A stretch of 64,000 bases of DNA from Streptomyces cellulosae (GTDB taxonomy: Bacteria; Actinomycetota; Actinomycetes; Streptomycetales; Streptomycetaceae), in assembly GCF_000721105.1 (NCBI RefSeq), contig NZ_JOEV01000003.1, positions 1 through 64,000 of the forward strand, written 5' to 3'. Both the position numbers and the translations under genes were made by a program. Each line of letters begins with the position of its first letter. Within the stretch, counting starts at the first letter, position 1. A model generated the notes under the pieces. The model did not search any database and was not told the DNA's origin. It worked only from the letters and a program-made list of their open reading frames with translations. Below, piece after piece: positions 58,770 to 64,000 of the stretch.

Positions 58770-59914
58770 TGCCTACCTCCACCGCCGCGTCCGGATCCGG
58801 CCCCATAGCCGGGGTCACCCCGCTGTCCCTGTGCGCCCGTGAGCCGCATGTGCCCGCGGACCGGCTGGTCGCCGAGATGGTGCCGCCGCCGCGGTTCGAC
58901 TCGGTGCGGTTCGACACCTACATCCCGGACCCGAACCAGCCCAGCCAGACGGAGGCGGTGCGCGTCCTGGAGGGCTTCGCGGCCGGACTCGGCGGCGCGC
59001 ACGCCACCGGCGCCGGCCGGCGGGGCGGCGGCTTCTTCGGCTTCCGCAAGGCCAAGAGCAAGACCCCCAAGCCGTCCAAGGCACCGAAGACCCCCAAGGC
59101 CCCCGCCGCTCCCCGCGGCGTCTACCTCGACGGCGGATACGGCGTCGGCAAGACCCACCTGCTGGCCTCCCTCTGGCACGCCACCCCGGCCGAGCCCGAG
59201 CTCAAGGCCTTCGGCACGTTCGTCGAGCTCACCAACCTCGTCGGCGCCCTCGGCTTCCAGAAGACCGTGCAGACCCTGTCCGGCCACCGCCTGCTGTGCA
59301 TCGACGAGTTCGAGCTGGACGACCCCGGTGACACCGTCCTCGTCTCGACGCTGCTCGGCAAGCTCGTGGACGCGGGGGTCGCGCTCGCGGCCACCTCCAA
59401 CACGCTGCCGGGCAAGCTCGGCGAGGGCCGCTTCGCGGCGGCCGACTTCCTGCGCGAGATCCAGGGCCTGTCCGCCCACTTCCGCGCCCTGCGCATCGAC
59501 GGCGAGGACTACCGTCACCGCGGCCTGCCAAAGGCCCCGGCGCCGTTCCGCGAGGAACAGGTCACCAAGGCCGCGCACGCCACCCCGGGCGCCTCGCTGG
59601 ACGCCTTCCCGCACCTGCTGGAGCACCTCGCCCGCGTCCACCCCAGCCGGTACGGCGCGCTGACCGACGACCTGCGGGCGGTCTGCCTCACCGACGTCCA
59701 GGCCGTGCCCGACCAGTCGACGGCCCTCAGGCTCGTCGTCCTCGCGGACCGGCTCTACGACCGTGAGGTCCCGGTCCTCGCCTCGGGGCTGCCCTTCGAC
59801 CGGCTGTTCAGCGAGGAGATGCTGAACGGCGGCTACCGCAAGAAGTACTTCCGGGCGATCTCCCGTCTCACCGCCCTCGCCCGGGACGCCAAGGGGCTCG
59901 TAGAGCCGGCCTGA
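58769..59914 (+). CDS. zapE: Cell division protein ZapE (AFG1-like ATPase)
   Basis: 381 residues. Walker A YGVGKTH (124-130), Walker B LLCIDEFEL, sensor ATSNTLPGKLGEGRF and C-terminal FDRLFSEEMLNGGYRKKYFRAISRL define the ZapE/AFG1 family. An insertion before Walker A (about residues 76-115) is Lys/Pro-rich. Members act on the divisome or in protein quality control. The GTG at 58769 is preceded by TAGCAT, so expression may be leaderless. Confidence 0.9.
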   Translation: MPTSTAASGSGPIAGVTPLSLCAREPHVPADRLVAEMVPPPRFDSVRFDTYIPDPNQPSQTEAVRVLEGFAAGLGGAHATGAGRRGGGFFGFRKAKSKTPKPSKAPKTPKAPAAPRGVYLDGGYGVGKTHLLASLWHATPAEPELKAFGTFVELTNLVGALGFQKTVQTLSGHRLLCIDEFELDDPGDTVLVSTLLGKLVDAGVALAATSNTLPGKLGEGRFAAADFLREIQGLSAHFRALRIDGEDYRHRGLPKAPAPFREEQVTKAAHATPGASLDAFPHLLEHLARVHPSRYGALTDDLRAVCLTDVQAVPDQSTALRLVVLADRLYDREVPVLASGLPFDRLFSEEMLNGGYRKKYFRAISRLTALARDAKGLVEPA

Positions 59915-60029
59915 CGGCTCCTCAGCCGGTCTCCACGCGGCCTCTACCTGAGCGGCTCACCAAGATCAAGAGCCGGTTCGCGCCACCAACCCGCACGCCT
60001 TCAGCCTCTCTTCAGCTGGAAACGTTAAG

Positions 60030-60059
60030 TTAACCCTGCAAATGACTTTGCAGGGTTAA
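60030..60059. repeat. Perfect 13-bp inverted repeat
   Basis: TTAACCCTGCAAA / TTTGCAGGGTTAA with a 4-nt TGAC loop, in AT-richer DNA after zapE. It may be a terminator for zapE or an operator for the following promoter; no T-run follows. Confidence 0.75.
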
Positions 60060-60078
60060 TGTGTTTCTTGACCAGTCG

Positions 60079-60106
60079 TTGACCAACGCTTGGTCTGGAC
60101 TAGAGA
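60079..60106 (+). promoter_or_regulatory. Candidate promoter of the carbonic-anhydrase operon
   Basis: TTGACC (60079-60084), a 16-nt spacer and TAGAGA (60101-60106). An inverted repeat GACCAA-CGC-TTGGTC (60081-60095) overlaps the -35 and spacer and could be a repressor site. The strong ribosome-binding site GAGGGAGG lies downstream at 60131-60138. Confidence 0.5.
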
Positions 60107-60141
60107 TGGATCGAAGGCGCGAAACACCTGGAGGGAGGCGC

Positions 60142-60534
60142 ATGTTCCGAGGTACGTCGGTACGGACCGCGTTGGCTCTCCTCGCCGCCGTCCTCCTCGC
60201 CCTCCAGTTCTTCGCGCCCGCCGCTTCCTTCGCAACCGCGCACACGGTCCGTCAGGCAGAGGCCAAAGCCCAGCCCGGAACCAAACCCTCCGGCAAGTCG
60301 CTGCGCGACGAGACCGCCACGCACCGCAACTGCGATCCCGCGGGAGACCCGATCGGTCCCCTGCGCACCCGCGACCGGCACCGCGCCACCGGCCTCACCC
60401 CTGATCGGCCCGAGCACTCGGCCCTGACCCAGGAGCCGGCGGACACAGGCACACAGGTGCCGACCGGTGCGTTCCAGCAGTCGAGACCTCCGACGGCCCA
60501 CTCACCGGCCGCGCTCCAGGTCTTCCGCTGCTGA
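60142..60534 (+). CDS. Small exported hypothetical protein
   Basis: 130 residues with a signal peptide (TALALLAAVLLALQFFAPAASFATA, cleavage near residue 35) and a polar, Pro/Arg/Thr-rich mature part with two Cys (HRNCDPAG and the final FRC). It starts 4 nt after GAGGGAGG. The carbonic anhydrase gene follows after 76 bp. No family is recognised by eye. Confidence 0.7.
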   Translation: MFRGTSVRTALALLAAVLLALQFFAPAASFATAHTVRQAEAKAQPGTKPSGKSLRDETATHRNCDPAGDPIGPLRTRDRHRATGLTPDRPEHSALTQEPADTGTQVPTGAFQQSRPPTAHSPAALQVFRC

Positions 60535-60610
60535 CAGCAGAGCAGTTCCCCCCACCTCTGTCATGTACGTCCGACGCGCCGTAGTGGCGCGCCAGGAGGA
60601 GACACCTCGT

Positions 60611-61189
60611 ATGCAGCCCCTCATCGACAACGCCCGTACGTTCGGACAGCGCCCTGAGGAGTTCGCCAAACTGGCCGAAGGCCAGTCCCCGCAGGTCCTG
60701 TTCATCACCTGCTCGGATTCCCGGATCGTCCCGGCCCTCATCACCGGCGCCCGCCCCGGCGAGCTCTTCGAGCTGCGCACCGCGGGCAACATCGTCCCCC
60801 CGTACGCCTCCGAGCACCCCACCAGCGAGGCGGCCACGATCGAGTACGCCGTGGAGGTGCTGGGCGTCCGCGACATCGTGGTCTGCGGACACTCGCACTG
60901 CGGCGCCGTCGGCGCCCTGGTCCGCGGCGACGACCTGACCGCCGTACCGGCCGTGCGCGACTGGCTCACCCACGCCACCCCGTGCCCCACGGGTACGGCC
61001 GAGGACCCGACCGTGGCCGACGGCGTGCAGAACCACGTCCTGGCGCAGGTGCTGCGCCTGCGCTCGTACCCCTTCATCGACAAGAAGCTCGCGCAGGACG
61101 AACTCACCCTGCACGCCTGGTACTACGAGGTGCACACGGGGTCGGTACTGACCCACGACGCGTCCTCCGACACCTTCCGAGCACTGTGA
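60611..61189 (+). CDS. Beta-carbonic anhydrase
   Basis: 192 residues. Zinc ligands Cys34 (FITCSDSR), His94 and Cys97 (CGHSHCG), with the Asp36-Arg38 dyad. It interconverts CO2 and bicarbonate in the cytoplasm. The SulP transporter gene starts 8 bp downstream, suggesting joint bicarbonate/anion handling, a common pairing. Confidence 0.93.
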   Translation: MQPLIDNARTFGQRPEEFAKLAEGQSPQVLFITCSDSRIVPALITGARPGELFELRTAGNIVPPYASEHPTSEAATIEYAVEVLGVRDIVVCGHSHCGAVGALVRGDDLTAVPAVRDWLTHATPCPTGTAEDPTVADGVQNHVLAQVLRLRSYPFIDKKLAQDELTLHAWYYEVHTGSVLTHDASSDTFRAL

Positions 61190-61197
61190 GGACCGCC

Positions 61198-62707
61198 ATG
61201 GAGAACCGAATAAAGTTCCCTCATCTCAAGCAGGACTTCGCCGCTTCCCTCGTCGTCTTCCTGGTCGCCCTGCCGCTGTGCGTGGGCGTGGCCGTCGCCT
61301 CCGGGGTTCCGGCGGAGCTCGGCCTGGTCACCGGCATCGTCGGCGGTATCGTCACCGGCCTGATGCGGGGCAGCAGCCTCCAGGTGTCCGGACCGGCCGC
61401 CGGCCTGACCGTGCTCGTCTTCGAGGCGGTCAACGAGTTCGGACTGCCGGCGCTCGGTGTGATCGTGCTGGCCGCCGGACTGCTCCAGCTCGCGATGGGC
61501 GCCCTGAAGCTGGGGCGCTGGTTCCGGGCGATATCCGTCTCGGTCGTCGAGGGCATGCTGGCCGGTATCGGACTCGTGATCATCGCGGGCCAGCTGTACT
61601 CGGCGGCGGGACTGAAGGCCCCCGACCTCCGGCCTCGACAAGATCCTGGGCCTGCCCGGGGCCGCCGTCGACGCCCTCGGCAGCACCGAGGCGCTCGCCT
61701 CTCTCGCCATCGGCGCCGGCACCATCGCGGTGATGGTGGGCTGGAAGCGGCTGCCCAAGCAGGTGCAGACGGTGCCGGGCGCGCTCGCCGCCGTCGTCCT
61801 GGCCACCGTGGTCACGCTGGCGTTCAGCCTGCCGGTCGCCACCGTCGAGGTGAGCGGGCTGCTGGACTCCATCCAGCCGCCGGGCATGGACGCCTTCGGG
61901 GAGCTGGCCAACCCGGCCATCTTCGGCACGATCGTCGCCTTCACCCTGATCGCCTCCGCCGAATCCCTGTTCAGCGCCGCAGCGGTGGACCGGCTGCACG
62001 ACGGTCCGCGCACCGAGTACGACAAGGAACTCATGGCCCAGGGCGCGGGCAACGCGGTGTGCGGCGCGCTCGGCGCACTGCCGATGACCGCGGTCATCGT
62101 GCGCAGCTCCGCCAACGTGGCGGCGGGCGCCAAGACCAAGGCGTCCCGGGTGCTGCACGGTGTGTGGCTGCTGCTGTTCGCGGCGCTGCTGCCGTCGACG
62201 CTGGCGCTCATCCCGCTGCCTGCCCTCGCCGGCATCCTGGTCCACGCGGGCTGGAAGCTGATCCCCTTCCGCGAGATCGTCTCGCTGTGGCGGGAGCACC
62301 GCGGTGAGGCGCTGATCCTGGTGGTCACGGCCGTGTCCATCGTCGCGGTGAACATGTTCGAGGGTGTGCTGATCGGTCTGGCCCTGTCCGTGGTCAAGAC
62401 CGCCTGGGAGGCCTCGCACCTCAAGCTGGAGATCATCGACAAGGGCGCCGGCCCCGTCCAGGCGTACCTGTCGGGCAACGCGACCTTCCTGAGGCTGCCG
62501 AAGATCCTCGACAGCCTGGAGGCACTGCCCCAGGACCGCCCGGTCGAACTGGACCTGTCCGGGCTGCACCACCTGGACCACGCCTGCCGTACGGCCCTGG
62601 AGAACTGGGCCGAGCGGCACAGCGCGGTCGGCACGGAACCGGTCCGGGTCACCGAACCGGTCCTGGTCACCGAACGCGAGCCGGTGAAGGCCGCCACCGC
62701 TCTGTGA
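61198..62707 (+). pseudogene. SulP-family anion transporter, frameshifted
   Basis: The ATG at 61198 opens MENRIKFPHLKQDFAASLVVFLVALPLCVGVAVASG and continues through SulP helices to LYSAAGLKAP. There the frame changes: coding resumes one base later at TSGLDKILGLPGAAVDALG and runs to 62707 with the rest of the membrane domain and a short STAS-like end (PVELDLSGLHHLDHACRTALENW). The switch coincides with five Cs at 61619-61623. Four Cs would restore one 502-residue protein. Either the gene is inactivated, it is expressed by slippage, or the sequence has an error. Confidence 0.85.
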
Positions 62708-62711
62708 GCAC

Positions 62712-62762
62712 GCCCGGCGCCTGGTCCCGAGCCCGATCGTGGCCTCGGGCCAGGCGCCGGGC
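62712..62762. terminator. Strong terminator hairpin
   Basis: Perfect 13-bp outer arms 62712-62724 and 62750-62762, extended inward by CCCGAG (62726-62731) pairing with CTCGGG (62744-62749) across a single bulged base. It follows the SulP gene and precedes the slipin gene. Confidence 0.8.
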
Positions 62763-62811
62763 ATATCGTTGCAGGAGCAGACATAGCGGACCTCTCGACG
62801 AGGAGGCCGGG

Positions 62812-63588
62812 ATGCTCCAGGAGCTGGTGACGGCGGCCGTGGCAGTCGGTTCGGCCGGGATCGTGTACGTGGCCTCGGCTGCACGGGTCGTCAAGCAGTA
62901 CGAGCGCGGGGTGGTCTTCCGGCTCGGGCGGCTCGCGGGTGACGTACGGCCGCCGGGGTTCACCATGGTGGTCCCGTTCGTGGACCGGCTGCACAAGGTG
63001 AACATGCAGATCGTCACGATGCCGGTGCCGGCCCAGGAGGGCATCACCCGCGACAACGTGACGGTGCGGGTGGACGCGGTCGTGTACTTCAAGGTGGTCG
63101 ACGCGGCGCACGCGCTGGTGCGGGTCGAGGACTACAAGTTCGCGGTCTCGCAGATGGCCCAGACCTCCCTGCGTTCGATCATCGGCAAGAGCGATCTGGA
63201 CGACCTCCTCTCCGACCGCGAGAAGCTCAACCAGGGCCTGGAGCTGATGATCGACAGCCCGGCCGTCGGCTGGGGCGTGCAGATCGACCGGGTCGAGATC
63301 AAGGACGTCTCGCTGCCGGACACCATGAAGCGTTCCATGGCCCGGCAGGCCGAGGCGGACCGCGAGCGGCGGGCCCGGATCATCAACGCGGACGCCGAGT
63401 ACCAGGCCTCGAAGAAGCTCGCCGAGGCGGCGCAGCAGATGGAGGACACTCCCGCGGCGCTCCAGTTGCGGCTGCTGCAGACGATCGTCGCGGTCGCCGC
63501 CGAGAAGAACTCGACGCTGGTCCTGCCGTTCCCGGTGGAGCTGTTGCGCTTCCTGGAGCGGGCACAGGACCACCCGGTCGAGCAGTGA
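62812..63588 (+). CDS. Slipin/SPFH-domain membrane protein
   Basis: 258 residues: one N-terminal helix (VTAAVAVGSAGIVYVASAA), then an SPFH/band 7 domain starting VVKQYERGVVFRLGRL and containing PPGFTMVVPFVDRLHKVNMQ, EGITRDNVTVRVDAVVYFKVVD and ALRSII-type helices, and a C-terminal coiled coil. Such proteins form membrane oligomers linked to stress and membrane organisation. The internal ATG at 62812 is chosen because it has AGGAGG upstream; more distal starts read through the terminator region. Confidence 0.88.
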   Translation: MLQELVTAAVAVGSAGIVYVASAARVVKQYERGVVFRLGRLAGDVRPPGFTMVVPFVDRLHKVNMQIVTMPVPAQEGITRDNVTVRVDAVVYFKVVDAAHALVRVEDYKFAVSQMAQTSLRSIIGKSDLDDLLSDREKLNQGLELMIDSPAVGWGVQIDRVEIKDVSLPDTMKRSMARQAEADRERRARIINADAEYQASKKLAEAAQQMEDTPAALQLRLLQTIVAVAAEKNSTLVLPFPVELLRFLERAQDHPVEQ

Positions 63589-63680
63589 CACGCCCCCTTG
63601 CGTGGTTCCCGGAGTCCGGCCCAGGTGATAGACACGGCGGCGTCACAGTTCCTGTCCGCCAGCAGGAAGGCTGCTCCGTC

Positions 63681-64000
63681 ATGTCCGCAACACGACGTCA
63701 AGTCCTGGCCCGGTCCGGCGCCCTGGGGGTGGGAATCGCCTTCACGGGAGCCCTCAGCGAACTCTTCGCGGGCACCGCCGCCGCGCAGAACCTCGGCCAC
63801 ACCGGCTACGGCCCCCTGGTTCCCGACCCGAAGGGCCTGCTCGACCTGCCGAAAGGTTTCCGCTACCGGGTCCTCTCCCGCGAGGGCGACCAGCTCCGCT
63901 CCGGCGAGGGCAAGGTCCCCTCGAACCACGACGGCATGGCCGCCTTCGCCGGGCGTTCTCCGGGCAGACACGGCCGCGTCCACCTCGTCCGCAACCACGA
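63681..64000 (+). CDS. PhoX/DUF839-family phosphatase, N-terminal part
   Basis: The ATG opens MSATRRQVLARSGALGVGIAF, a twin-arginine signal, followed by GYGPLVPDPKGLLDLPKGFRYRVLSREGD and SNHDGMAAFAG typical of PhoX-like alkaline phosphatases. The frame is open to the end of the window (about 106 codons). CAGGAAGG lies 10 nt upstream. Confidence 0.85.
   Translation, partial: MSATRRQVLARSGALGVGIAFTGALSELFAGTAAAQNLGHTGYGPLVPDPKGLLDLPKGFRYRVLSREGDQLRSGEGKVPSNHDGMAAFAGRSPGRHGRVHLVRNH

Overview
The window is a high-GC actinobacterial chromosome segment, almost certainly Streptomyces. Coding density is high, GTG and TTG starts are common, genes in operons often overlap by 4 nt (GTGA/ATGA), there are two conservons, and many genes match families typical of that genus. 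No rRNA, tRNA, CRISPR array, prophage, transposase or biosynthetic gene cluster was seen. Products are assigned from protein motifs read by eye; no database search was run. Layout from left to right: (1) 1-1867 is the end of a first conservon (cvnA tail, cvnB, cvnC, cvnD). (2) 1848-11080 is a peptide/opine-type uptake unit: a ROK repressor and an M81 metallopeptidase on the minus strand, divergent from a complete Dpp-type ABC transporter (binding protein, two permeases, one fused double ATPase) and a ROK sugar kinase. (3) 11347-19872 holds a glycine betaine/choline-type ABC transporter whose binding-protein gene is separated from its two permeases and ATPase by a complete second conservon on the opposite strand (12702-17282). 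(4) 20103-25071 encodes a membrane ferric-reductase-like flavoprotein, an FMN-binding protein, an ApbE-type FMN transferase and a tiny membrane peptide, divergent from an OmpR/HisKA two-component system. (5) 25125-33325 is a conserved-looking unit of an epimerase, a second two-component system, two glycosyltransferase-like proteins, a methyltransferase, a sulfite-oxidase-fold molybdoenzyme with a cytochrome b-like membrane part, and a GT-C-like membrane protein. (6) 33388-50065 is a carbohydrate locus: SIS-domain protein, RpiR regulator, GH38 alpha-mannosidase, an unassigned SurA-like protein, a CUT1 sugar importer without its own ATPase, two GH3 enzymes, a GlcNAc-kinase-like protein and a GH5-type beta-mannosidase. 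(7) 50227-55198 is a PknG-like kinase with a GlnX-like membrane protein and a GlnH-like lipoprotein. (8) 55271-64000 is mostly housekeeping: msrB, murC, a RibD-C reductase, zapE, beta-carbonic anhydrase, a frameshifted SulP transporter, a slipin, and the start of a Tat-exported PhoX-family phosphatase. How the parts work together: the most distinctive inference is that region 6 is one regulon for intracellular breakdown of imported mannose/N-acetylglucosamine oligosaccharides of N-glycan type. Near-identical inverted repeats (TGGTT-N2-TTGAACCA) sit before the mannosidase gene and the sugar-binding-protein gene, with a degenerate copy just downstream of a predicted SIS-gene promoter; RpiR is the obvious candidate regulator. 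The second main result is a 15-bp element (ACGAARCNSKGACGT) found three times in region 5 at almost fixed distances from five gene starts, most of which look leaderless; this suggests direct control of the whole unit by the OmpR-type regulator at 27321-28025. Smaller anomalies include a one-base frameshift in the SulP gene, a decayed duplicate of the GlcNAc-kinase tail, a GH5 gene whose best start site now reads ATC, and a 145-bp convergent gene overlap.
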